Below the pieces are notes generated by a model. It made no database searches, was not told the DNA's origin, and was given only the letters and a program-made list of their open reading frames with translations. A DNA stretch of 9,455 bases from contig MGMT01000075.1 of assembly GCA_001796525.1 (NCBI GenBank), positions 1 to 9,455 on the forward strand, in the 5' to 3' direction. This document shows positions 1 through 6,086 of this stretch, one piece after another; position 1 is the first letter of the stretch, and each line of letters begins with the position of its first letter. The position numbers and the translations under genes were made by a program. Source of the stretch: Chloroflexi bacterium RBG_13_51_52. GTDB lineage: Bacteria; Chloroflexota; Dehalococcoidia; Dehalococcoidales; RBG-16-60-22.

Positions 1-2
1 CA

Positions 3-266
3 AATAACGCCTGCATCGAGCTAATGCCTCAAAGGGTCGCCACGATAAGCGGCGTGCGGGGGATGTTCCGGCAGAGCGGGAGCGCGATAAGCATCGCTGT
101 CACTTCGCTGGTCTTGCAGAATTTCAGCGATATAGGCCGGGGATTTATGGTGGTTTTTTACGGCCTGGCCGTCGTTATGGTACTATCCATACCCTTTATC
201 TTCGCCATGCCCAAGGCTTGCGCGCCATTACCGGCGACAGGAAAAAACGACAACCGGACGACTTAA
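3..266 (+). CDS. MFS transporter, C-terminal fragment (5' end outside window)
   Basis: The reading frame is open from the window edge and ends at TAA 264-266, so this is the 3' end of a longer gene. The frame reads through the first ATG (position 24) from upstream residues NNACIEL, so that ATG is internal. The visible part has two hydrophobic helices separated by a short polar loop containing an FSDIGRG stretch, then a polar tail. The stretch ISGVRGMFRQSGSAISIAVT, with Gly, Arg and small residues lining a helix, is typical of the last two helices of drug:H+ antiporter-type major facilitator proteins, which are inner-membrane exporters of 12 or 14 helices. The substrate cannot be inferred from this fragment. 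It converges with the hydrolase gene on the other strand, with only 8 bases between the stop codons and no hairpin terminator visible there. Confidence 0.75.
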   Translation, partial: NNACIELMPQRVATISGVRGMFRQSGSAISIAVTSLVLQNFSDIGRGFMVVFYGLAVVMVLSIPFIFAMPKACAPLPATGKNDNRTT

Positions 267-274
267 ATATAATT

Positions 275-1114
275 TCACTTGAAAGGCAACGTCCACCTGG
301 ACCCGGAGTTATTCACAAAGAAACGTTCGCCGAACTCACGTGCCAGGTATGCCGAAGCCTGGAAGCCGGTACAATGAGAGACGCCTAAATACTGCACACC
401 CATTTCCTTCAGGTCAGCGGCGGTCTTTTGCCAGCGTTCTTTCGTGGCGTTGAGGAGGTGCGTACCACCGATGGCAGCGTAAATCAGCTCTTTGCCTGTT
501 ATCTTTTGCGCCTGTTTCAGTGTGTTGATAATGCCGCGATGGGCGCAGCCGAGGATAACCACCAGCCCATAGTCGGCGTTAATAACCAGGGCGAGGTCGT
601 CTTTAAGCTCATCCGGCAACATCTCGCCGGTCTTTTTATCGAAAAGGCCACTATCGATTTCCTCATACGTGGTAACCATCGGAATTTCCCCGGTGGTAAG
701 AAAGCGGTCGGTGATGCGTACCGGTTTTGTAGTCAGTTTGAAACTTGCACCCAGATTTTCCAGCAATTCCCGGCGGAAGGGCAAACCGGCAAAACGTTCC
801 GGCTGCTTTCCCCAACGGGAGTACTTCGACGCCCAGATATCCGGATGGGCAATTATTTCAATCTTTTTCCGCATCTCTTTAAGCACTTCATTAAGTCCAC
901 CTGTATGGTCATGGTGACCGTGGCTAAGCACTATCTTGTCAGTAGTCGATAGGTCTATCCCGGAAAGCCGGGCGTTATGAACGGTGGCAGTGCCCGACCC
1001 GGTATCAAATAATACCCTGGCACCATCAGCCTCGATAAACATACTGAGTCCCCATTCCGCTATATAAGCCATACTCACCGTGTTTTCCGCGAGTGTTGTA
1101 ATCTTAATGTCCAT
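275..1114 (-). CDS. Metallo-beta-lactamase-fold hydrolase (COG1237-like)
   Basis: Predicted cytosolic enzyme of 279 aa with the metallo-beta-lactamase fold. The metal-binding signature HGHHDH (HxHxDH) is at residues 65-70. Further likely ligand histidines are in GCAHRG (His192), GGTHL (His219) and SHCTG (His247, next to Cys248). The FDTGSG segment before the HxHxDH motif and the late SHCTG motif match the subgroup often annotated as dihydropterin ribofuranosyl-aminobenzene phosphate synthase-like. That name comes from a methanopterin-pathway archaeal enzyme, and I would not transfer the function. An in-frame ATG exists 16 codons upstream (1162), but it overlaps the preceding gene by 35 bases. 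ATG 1114 has a GGAGG five bases upstream and leaves a 13-base gap, so I chose it. It is the last gene of the four-gene - strand operon. The substrate is unknown. Confidence 0.85.
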   Translation of the reverse strand: MDIKITTLAENTVSMAYIAEWGLSMFIEADGARVLFDTGSGTATVHNARLSGIDLSTTDKIVLSHGHHDHTGGLNEVLKEMRKKIEIIAHPDIWASKYSRWGKQPERFAGLPFRRELLENLGASFKLTTKPVRITDRFLTTGEIPMVTTYEEIDSGLFDKKTGEMLPDELKDDLALVINADYGLVVILGCAHRGIINTLKQAQKITGKELIYAAIGGTHLLNATKERWQKTAADLKEMGVQYLGVSHCTGFQASAYLAREFGERFFVNNSGSRWTLPFK

Positions 1115-1119
1115 AACTA

Positions 1120-1124
1120 CCTCC
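1120..1124 (-). promoter_or_regulatory. Ribosome binding site fixing the hydrolase start
   Basis: GGAGG on the - strand, five bases before ATG 1114. It decides for this start over the upstream ATG at 1162, which lies inside the preceding transporter gene. Confidence 0.7.
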
Positions 1125-1127
1125 GGA

Positions 1128-1952
1128 TTATAATGGCCAGCCCAGCCATTCGAAAATCCCAATCATGCGTAATCCTATGTATAAAAGAACGATAACGAAG
1201 ATGTACATAAGCAGTTTCCGCGGAATTCTATGGGTAGCAGCCGCTCCTACCTGCGCCAGGATAGCGCCGGGTATCGCCAGCAGTACCCACGAAGTAAGGT
1301 TAATGTAGCCAACCGAATAAGACAACCGGTCAGCCACACCGATGCCGTTAATAGTATAGCCGATAATGCCACCGATGCTCGTGAAAATTATTATCGCCAG
1401 GGAATTTGCTACCGCGTGGTGCATCTTGAATTTCAATACTATCACCAGAATCGGAATCAATAAAACACCCCCGCCCACCCCCAGCAGGCCGGAAAACAGT
1501 CCTATCGGAATCGCCCAGGCAGCCCATAGAAAAGGTTTATTACCCGGTTCCGCCTCGACCAACTCACGAGTGGCAATAAACATCCTTACACTGCTGATAA
1601 TGGCAATCGCCCCGAATACTATTTTAAGAGCCGCACCGGGAATGTGATTTGCCAGTGTCGCCCCGACAAGGGCGAAAATCATGCCGCACCCGCCCATAAT
1701 AACGGCTACCCGCCATTCGACCGCCTGTTCCCGGTGATGTCTCCAGGCAGCGCTGATAGCTATCGTCAACACTACTAGCAGGCTGGTCCCGAAAGCCGTC
1801 TTGATAGCCACATCCGCCGAAAGACCCATATTGGTGTACACGAAATATTGCAGCGGCGTCATGATAAAAGCCCCACCCAGCCCCAGCATCCCCCCGGTAA
1901 AGCCAGCTACGGCGCCCGTCGCCAGTAAGATGAATATATCAGCAGCCGTCAC
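1128..1952 (-). CDS. TSUP-family (TauE/SafE-like) membrane transporter
   Basis: Integral membrane protein of 274 aa with about eight hydrophobic segments. It shows the two-fold internal repeat of the TSUP family: GFTGGMLGLGGAFIMTPL near residues 17-34 is echoed by GLFSGLLGVGGGVLLIPIL near 151-169. Family members move sulfite, sulfonates or other small organosulfur anions, usually outward, though many are uncharacterised; the substrate here cannot be read from sequence. The start is GTG 1952, 5 bases after the stop of the MTH1187-family gene, with a GGGGA-type ribosome site overlapping that gene's end, so the two are probably translationally coupled. The length is normal for the family. An anion export or import role tied to sulfur metabolism is only an inference. 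Confidence 0.88.
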   Translation of the reverse strand: MTAADIFILLATGAVAGFTGGMLGLGGAFIMTPLQYFVYTNMGLSADVAIKTAFGTSLLVVLTIAISAAWRHHREQAVEWRVAVIMGGCGMIFALVGATLANHIPGAALKIVFGAIAIISSVRMFIATRELVEAEPGNKPFLWAAWAIPIGLFSGLLGVGGGVLLIPILVIVLKFKMHHAVANSLAIIIFTSIGGIIGYTINGIGVADRLSYSVGYINLTSWVLLAIPGAILAQVGAAATHRIPRKLLMYIFVIVLLYIGLRMIGIFEWLGWPL

Positions 1953-1957
1953 GTTAA

Positions 1958-2263
1958 TTATTTCCCCAGTTTGTCTTTGACCGATTTTATCTTACCTTCG
2001 ATGGTCAGTGGTTTATCACGGCGCTCATCGATGCGGATGGTGGTTACCACCCTTTTGGCGCCGGCATCGAAAGCGGAGCGGTGCATCCTTTGCGCCAGCG
2101 AAAGAAGCTTTTCAAGGTCGCCTTCAATAATAGTATTCATGGCGGTCAGCTCATACTTGACGCCGGGTTCGTTTTTCAGGATACGGACGGCGCCGGCTAC
2201 ATATTCACTGACCGATGGTCTGCCGGTCCCAACCGGCACCACGCTGATATCAATCATCGCCAT
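1958..2263 (-). CDS. MTH1187-family (thiamine-binding-type) small protein
   Basis: A 101-aa protein matching the full length of the MTH1187/YkoF-like family (COG0011, formerly DUF77). Characteristic parts are the N-terminal strand IDISVVPVGTG, SVSEYVAGAVRIL at the first helix, KYELTAMNTIIEGDLEKLL in the middle, and the second half with GAKRVVTTIRIDERRDKP. The family folds as a ferredoxin-like domain that assembles into oligomers, and some members bind thiamine or related ligands; no enzyme activity is established for this type. There is no signal peptide or cysteine. ATG 2263 is preceded by GGAGG. It lies 21 bases after the DUF1847 gene and 5 bases before the TSUP gene, so it may bind a small molecule handled by the same operon, which is inference. 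Confidence 0.85.
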   Translation of the reverse strand: MAMIDISVVPVGTGRPSVSEYVAGAVRILKNEPGVKYELTAMNTIIEGDLEKLLSLAQRMHRSAFDAGAKRVVTTIRIDERRDKPLTIEGKIKSVKDKLGK

Positions 2264-2284
2264 TTTCAGATACCTCCATAAATG

Positions 2285-2986
2285 CTATTCAATTTTATTC
2301 TTCAACCTGTTGTAATAAGTGCCGGAAGTATAGAGCGCCGCCAGCGGGTTGTGCCCCAGTACCCTGTCCTTCACCGCCAGCACCGTCAGGGGCACATCGC
2401 AGTACTTGATGAAAAGCGTATCGTGGCCGATGCAGAGTCCCAGCATGATAGCCATATCTACTTTCGACCAGTTGATAATCATCGCCTGGACGATGGGATT
2501 ACACATCGTCTCCCACGCTTCCGGACCGGCTATTTTCTCATCTGGTTTGATACCGATTCTCTCCTTGGGCACCGCTCCGGTCTTGCACTGGACAGACACC
2601 ACCTCGAACCCATTGTTTTCCAGGATTTCCGTCACCAGACCGGCTTCATAAGCCAGTCCCCCACAGAACGCCAGGCCTAGTCTTTTGTATCCGCACTTCC
2701 GCGCGAATTGGATAACCTCCTCCATACGTGGGAGCTTCGTTCTTAAGCCATCGGGGCGCCGCTCATAACACTGGAATTCCTGCACCGATGCCAGCCGGGC
2801 GAATTCTTTTACCGCAGATTTATCATATTCATTCATTGCCGCGGAATACGCTTCCGGCATGAGCTTCATCGGGCAGAAAGCCGGCACCTTATCCAGAGAC
2901 GGTTGACGGCTATCCGCTTTTTCTCCCCGGTTTTCACAGACCCTGGTAGGACAATGGGCACACCCTGGGTAGGTATTCTTCGCCAT
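2285..2986 (-). CDS. DUF1847 domain protein, putative metal-binding
   Basis: A 233-aa predicted cytosolic protein resembling the DUF1847 family (COG4887), whose members are described only as putative metal-binding. The N-terminus carries a compact cysteine cluster: Cys9, Cys12 and Cys17 (CAHCPTRVC), with Cys38 in a following FCPM motif, plausibly one metal or iron-sulfur site. The rest has an alternating strand/helix pattern with GLAFCGGLAYEAGLV (about residues 103-117), an MLGLCIGHD motif and a DVPLTVLAVKDRVLGHNP motif near the C-terminus, all recurrent in the family. It is the first gene of the - strand operon: an AAGGAG ribosome site precedes ATG 2986, and the promoter lies about 30 bases further up. 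No enzymatic role is known. Homologues in anaerobes have prompted redox or C1-related guesses, which I do not adopt. Confidence 0.8.
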   Translation of the reverse strand: MAKNTYPGCAHCPTRVCENRGEKADSRQPSLDKVPAFCPMKLMPEAYSAAMNEYDKSAVKEFARLASVQEFQCYERRPDGLRTKLPRMEEVIQFARKCGYKRLGLAFCGGLAYEAGLVTEILENNGFEVVSVQCKTGAVPKERIGIKPDEKIAGPEAWETMCNPIVQAMIINWSKVDMAIMLGLCIGHDTLFIKYCDVPLTVLAVKDRVLGHNPLAALYTSGTYYNRLKNKIE

Positions 2987-3016
2987 AGGAATACTCCTTT
3001 CCCTACTATCAATGTT

Positions 3017-3045
3017 ATTCTAGTTTTTTGACAATTAAAAGACAA
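3017..3045 (-). promoter_or_regulatory. Sigma70-type promoter for the - strand operon
   Basis: On the - strand, TTGTCT (3040-3045; 4 of 6 matches to consensus) is followed by a 17-base spacer and TAGAAT (3017-3022; 5 of 6). Transcription would start near 3010, giving a leader of about 25 bases before ATG 2986 that just contains the ribosome site. Assigned from sequence only. Confidence 0.6.
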
Positions 3046-3111
3046 CAGTGGAGCGGATCTTAAGAATTATTTCATTGTCCAAAAGTCCTATATCGTGAAC
3101 ACGCTTTTTCC

Positions 3112-3140
3112 TTGACTTTTAAACGTGCATACGATACACT
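3112..3140 (+). promoter_or_regulatory. Sigma70-type promoter for cooC copy 1
   Basis: TTGACT (3112-3117; 5 of 6) is followed by exactly 17 bases and TACACT (3135-3140; 4 of 6). The start point would be near 3147, giving an untranslated leader of about 80 bases before ATG 3228. It stands back to back with the promoter of the - strand operon; the two -35 boxes are 66 bases apart, which is room for a shared regulator. A small dyad CGTGAACACG (3094-3103) sits nine bases upstream of the -35 box. Confidence 0.6.
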
Positions 3141-3182
3141 AGAGTCTTGGGTGGGCAGGTGTGATATTTTCCCTCATTTCAT

Positions 3183-3221
3183 TCACTCCCGGGAAGCTGG
3201 GCTTTAGTTATGGTTGAGTGA
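3183..3221 (+). repeat. Inverted repeat in the cooC copy 1 leader
   Basis: TCACTC (3183-3188) and GAGTGA (3216-3221) can pair, extended by one T-A pair to 7 bp (3182 with 3222), closing a 27-base loop. The 3' arm ends six bases before ATG 3228, in the place where a ribosome site would be expected, and no good Shine-Dalgarno sequence is present. The pairing is visible in the sequence; a regulatory role is speculative because the stem is short and the loop large. Confidence 0.3.
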
Positions 3222-3227
3222 AATCCG

Positions 3228-4037
3228 ATGAAGATAGCAATTAGCGGCAAAGGCGGCGTTGGCAAAACACTCCTGGCAGCTTTTCTTTCACAAACATTCG
3301 CCTCTGCCGGCTATTCCGTAATCGCTATCGATGCCGACCCCGATGCCAATCTCGCAGCCACTCTTGGTTTCCGCAACCCGGAGAAAATAACCCCAATATC
3401 CGAACTGAACGATCTTATCGAAGAGCGCGTAGGTGTACGTCCCGGGACGTCCGGCTCTTTTTTCAAGCTAAATCCCAAAGTCGACGACCTGCCGGAGAAA
3501 TATTCCGTAAAAATAGATGGAATAAGGATAATGTCCATGGGGCGGATAAAGAGGGGCGGCACCGGCTGTTACTGTTCGGAGGGGGCGCTGCTCCAGGCGC
3601 TGGTCAGTCACCTGCTGCTGCAGAGGGATGAAGTGGTGATACTGGATATGGAGGCTGGCATAGAGCACCTTTCACGTGGTACTATTAAAGCGGTCGATAA
3701 GCTTATCATCGTCGTTGAGCCAGGACGGCGTAGCCTGGAGACCGCCAGCACAATCAAGAAGCTTGCCCAAGACCTCGGTTTGAATAATATCGCCGTCGTC
3801 GGCAATAAAATCAGGAGTGAAGCCGACAAGCAGTTTATAAAGTCCAACCTACCCGATATCGAAATAATCGGTTTTATAAATTATGACCCTGCCATTAATG
3901 ACGCCGACCATGCCAATCTTTCACTATTTTCCGCCAGCCGGCAGACGACTGATGAGGTAAAAAAAATCTATGATAAACTGATGTCTGCCGCCCAGCAATC
4001 GGTCGGGAAAGATGTTAGCGGCACTAGAAAGGCATAA
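3228..4037 (+). CDS. cooC: CooC-type nickel-insertion ATPase, copy 1
   Basis: A 269-aa P-loop ATPase of the MinD/CooC group, predicted to drive ATP-dependent nickel insertion into CO dehydrogenase or acetyl-CoA synthase in the cytoplasm. The deviant Walker A motif GKGGVGKT is at residues 7-14, with the signature lysine Lys8. IDADPDANLAATLG follows at about 34-47. The CooC-specific metal-binding pair is CYC (Cys114 and Cys116). The Walker B region is LDMEAGIEHLSRGT with Asp140. The length and the start directly at MKIAISGKGG are normal for the family, so ATG 3228 is secure despite its poor ribosome site. The gene is the first of the + strand run, has its own promoter, and is separated from fhs by 156 bases. 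Whether it serves the C-cluster of CooS or the A-cluster of acetyl-CoA synthase cannot be told from sequence. Confidence 0.92.
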   Translation: MKIAISGKGGVGKTLLAAFLSQTFASAGYSVIAIDADPDANLAATLGFRNPEKITPISELNDLIEERVGVRPGTSGSFFKLNPKVDDLPEKYSVKIDGIRIMSMGRIKRGGTGCYCSEGALLQALVSHLLLQRDEVVILDMEAGIEHLSRGTIKAVDKLIIVVEPGRRSLETASTIKKLAQDLGLNNIAVVGNKIRSEADKQFIKSNLPDIEIIGFINYDPAINDADHANLSLFSASRQTTDEVKKIYDKLMSAAQQSVGKDVSGTRKA

Positions 4038-4057
4038 AAGTAATAGATACAACTGGC

Positions 4058-4079
4058 AATACTTGGCAACGAAAGTATT
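4058..4079 (+). repeat. A+T-rich stem-loop downstream of cooC copy 1
   Basis: AATACTT (4058-4064) and AAGTATT (4073-4079) form a perfect 7-bp stem with an 8-base loop, 20 bases after the cooC stop. A second small dyad, CCGG-GACAAT-CCGG, follows at 4081-4094, then a T-rich stretch near 4098-4115. This could be a weak transcription end or attenuator before fhs; the stem is too A+T-rich to call a confident terminator. TTGGCA (4063-4068) with GACAAT (4085-4090) at 16-base spacing overlaps it and is a weak promoter candidate. Confidence 0.25.
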
Positions 4080-4138
4080 TCCGGGACAATCCGGCCATTT
4101 TATATTTTCCTTTTTCAATTAACCGACATTATACAACA

Positions 4139-4155
4139 ATGGTAAATGATACCAT
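4139..4155. promoter_or_regulatory. Dyad ATGGTA-N5-TACCAT upstream of fhs, possible operator
   Basis: A perfect 6-bp inverted repeat with a 5-base centre lies 38 bases before the fhs start and upstream of its ribosome site. The 17-base size suits a dimeric regulator; it could equally be a small hairpin in the leader. No promoter of good quality is apparent just upstream, so the role is open. Confidence 0.3.
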
Positions 4156-4193
4156 GTAGAAATAGAAAGTAATAAGTCAAGGAGGACTAATTA

Positions 4194-5957
4194 GTGGCTT
4201 ACGACGCTGTAAAAATGAAGGACTGGCAAATCTCCGAAGCGGCTGAAGAAAACATGCCGACCCCCGATGAATGGCGTGAAAAACTGGGCTTACAAAAAGA
4301 CGAGATGCTTCCGTACGGAAGAATCGCCAAGCTTGATTTTCTCAAGATTATCGACCGCCTCAAGGGTAAAAAGGATGGCAAATATATAGAAGTAACTGCC
4401 ATCACACCTACCCCGCTGGGTGAAGGAAAAAGCACCACATCCTGCGGCCTGATGGAGGGCCTGGGCAAACGGGGCATAAACGTAGGTGGAGCTTTAAGAC
4501 AACCCTCGGGTGGTCCCACCATGAACATCAAGGGTACGGCGGCCGGAGGCGGCAACGCCCTGCTTATCCCGATGACCGAGTATTCTCTGGGCCTCACCGG
4601 CGATATCAACGATATCATGAACGCCCACAACCTGGCTATGGTAGCCCTTACCGCTAGGATGCAGCACGAGCGTAATTATGATGACGAGCAGCTACAGCGC
4701 CTGACCCGGATGCGCCGACTGAATGTCGACCCAACACGGGTGGAATTCGGCTGGATTATGGACTTCTGTGCTCAGAGCCTACGCAACATCGTCATCGGCC
4801 TCGGTGGCCGCCAGGATGGTTTCACCATGCAGTCCAAATTCGGCATCGCCGTCGGTTCCGAGTTAATGGCCATGCTCTCCATCGTTACCGACCTTGCCGA
4901 TATGCGTAAAAGGATGGACGAAATCACCCTGGCCTATGATAAGAAAGGTAAACCCGTCACCACCGGCGACCTGGAAGTCGGCGGCGCCATGACCGCCTGG
5001 ATGCGCAATACTATTAATCCAACTCTAATGTGCACCGCGGAATACAATCCCTGCCTGGTACATGCCGGTCCCTTCGCCAATATAGCCGTGGGGCAATCTT
5101 CTATTATAGCCGACCGTATCGGTCTAAAAATGTTTGATTACCATATAACGGAAAGCGGCTTTGCGGCCGATATCGGCTTTGAAAAATTCTGGAACGTCAA
5201 ATGCCGGTTTAGCGGGCTGAAACCGCACGTTTCCGTGCTTACCACCACCGTTCGCGCCCTCAAGATGCACGGCGGTGGACCTAAAGTGGTAGCCGGCATT
5301 CCACTGCCTGCTGAATATACTAAAGAAAACATCGGCCTGATTGAAAAGGGCTTGGCGAACATGCTGCATCTCATCGGCGTTATCCGCAAATCCGGCATCA
5401 ACCCGGTGGTCTGTATTAACGCTTTCCACACGGATACCAAAGCCGAGTGGGATGTCGTCAAGAAGGCCGCCGAGGCTGCCGGAGCCCGCTGCGCCGTATC
5501 CACCCACTGGGCCGACGGCGGTGACGGAGCCCTGGAGTTGGCCGATGCCGTTATGGATGCCGCGAACGAAACGAATGACTTCAAATTCCTTTATCCGAAC
5601 GAGATGAAACTCCGCCAGAGAGTGGAAAAAATCGCCAAAGAGGTCTACGGCGCCGACGGTGTGTCATGGAATGCCACCGCCACCGAAAAAGCCAAGGCTT
5701 TCGAGGCTGACCCGAAATACAATGAGTTTGCCACCATGATGGTCAAGACCCACCTGTCACTCACTCATGACCCGACTCTCAAGGGCGTTCCCAGGGGCTG
5801 GACGCTGCCCATACGCGATGTGCTCATCTACTCCGGCGCCAAGTTCCTCTGCCCCTGCGCCGGCGATATCACACTGATGCCGGGCACTTCGTCCGACCCG
5901 GCTTTACGCCGTGTTGACGTGGATGTCAAGACCGGTAAAGTATCCGGTTTGTTCTAG
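4194..5957 (+). CDS. fhs: Formate-tetrahydrofolate ligase (formyl-THF synthetase)
   Basis: Catalyses formate + tetrahydrofolate + ATP to 10-formyl-tetrahydrofolate, the formate-activating step of the methyl branch. The protein is 587 aa, somewhat longer than the usual 555-560 aa of bacterial enzymes. The nucleotide-binding loop TPTPLGEGKSTT is at 71-82. The usual glycine-rich signature (GIKGGAAGGGY) appears here as NIKGTAAGGGN at 111-121. The second signature appears as TTTVRALKMHGG at 350-361, where VAT[IV]RALK is usual. The VHAGPFANIA (289-298), SSIIADRIGLK, GFAADIGFEKF and CVSTHWA-type segments align well by eye with the synthetase domain of eukaryotic C1-THF synthase. The ending GKVSGLF is typical. 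The start is GTG 4194 with GGAGG eight bases upstream. The folD gene that uses its product lies 1 kb downstream. The motif substitutions leave the assignment firm but suggest a divergent subfamily. Confidence 0.95.
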   Translation: MAYDAVKMKDWQISEAAEENMPTPDEWREKLGLQKDEMLPYGRIAKLDFLKIIDRLKGKKDGKYIEVTAITPTPLGEGKSTTSCGLMEGLGKRGINVGGALRQPSGGPTMNIKGTAAGGGNALLIPMTEYSLGLTGDINDIMNAHNLAMVALTARMQHERNYDDEQLQRLTRMRRLNVDPTRVEFGWIMDFCAQSLRNIVIGLGGRQDGFTMQSKFGIAVGSELMAMLSIVTDLADMRKRMDEITLAYDKKGKPVTTGDLEVGGAMTAWMRNTINPTLMCTAEYNPCLVHAGPFANIAVGQSSIIADRIGLKMFDYHITESGFAADIGFEKFWNVKCRFSGLKPHVSVLTTTVRALKMHGGGPKVVAGIPLPAEYTKENIGLIEKGLANMLHLIGVIRKSGINPVVCINAFHTDTKAEWDVVKKAAEAAGARCAVSTHWADGGDGALELADAVMDAANETNDFKFLYPNEMKLRQRVEKIAKEVYGADGVSWNATATEKAKAFEADPKYNEFATMMVKTHLSLTHDPTLKGVPRGWTLPIRDVLIYSGAKFLCPCAGDITLMPGTSSDPALRRVDVDVKTGKVSGLF

Positions 5958-5976
5958 GAACAAAAAATAAAATAGC

Positions 5977-6065
5977 TGTCATTGCGAGGATTCTAGCAAA
6001 CGGGCAATCTCCGATGGCTCAATAATCCGACAGGAGTTGTCACCAGCTTCGCCCTCGCAATGACA
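5977..6065. repeat. Dispersed-type palindromic repeat with 13-bp terminal inverted repeats
   Basis: TGTCATTGCGAGG (5977-5989) is repeated perfectly in inverse orientation at 6053-6065, enclosing 63 bases that include GCAATCTCCGA. The termini resemble a short interspersed palindromic repeat family with TCATTGCGAGGA ends that I recall from many bacterial genomes, so this is probably a non-coding MITE- or REP-like insertion. It lies between fhs and cooC copy 2. Its right arm contains an ATG (6060) in frame with cooC, which can mislead start prediction. As RNA the arms could form a long hairpin between the two genes. Confidence 0.7.
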
Positions 6066-6074
6066 ACGCATAAA

Positions 6075-6080
6075 AAGGAA
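6075..6080 (+). promoter_or_regulatory. Ribosome binding site fixing the cooC copy 2 start
   Basis: AAGGAA, six bases before TTG 6087. No comparable site precedes ATG 6060, which lies in the palindromic repeat, so TTG 6087 is the preferred start. Confidence 0.55.
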
Positions 6081-6086
6081 AGTATA

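Noticed and set aside
428..952. A 174-codon + strand ORF
   Set aside because: It lies entirely opposite the metallo-hydrolase gene, whose motifs are clear; its protein has no recognisable domain, and no ribosome site stands out.
1115..1162. Sixteen-codon N-terminal extension of the metallo-hydrolase (ATG 1162)
   Set aside because: It overlaps the transporter gene and lacks a ribosome site, while ATG 1114 has GGAGG at proper spacing.
3094..3103. CGTGAACACG as a CRP/FNR/CooA-type operator
   Set aside because: The arms do not match the TGTGA-type or CooA half-sites I know, and the dyad is only four base pairs; left as a note on the promoter.
5138..5584. Long - strand ORFs over the 3' half of fhs
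   Set aside because: These are shadow frames of a G+C-rich conserved gene; the translations are low-complexity and resemble no family.
6060..6086. ATG 6060 as start of cooC copy 2
   Set aside because: It lies inside the palindromic repeat arm without a ribosome site; TTG 6087 has one and fits the family N-terminus. It is not fully excluded.
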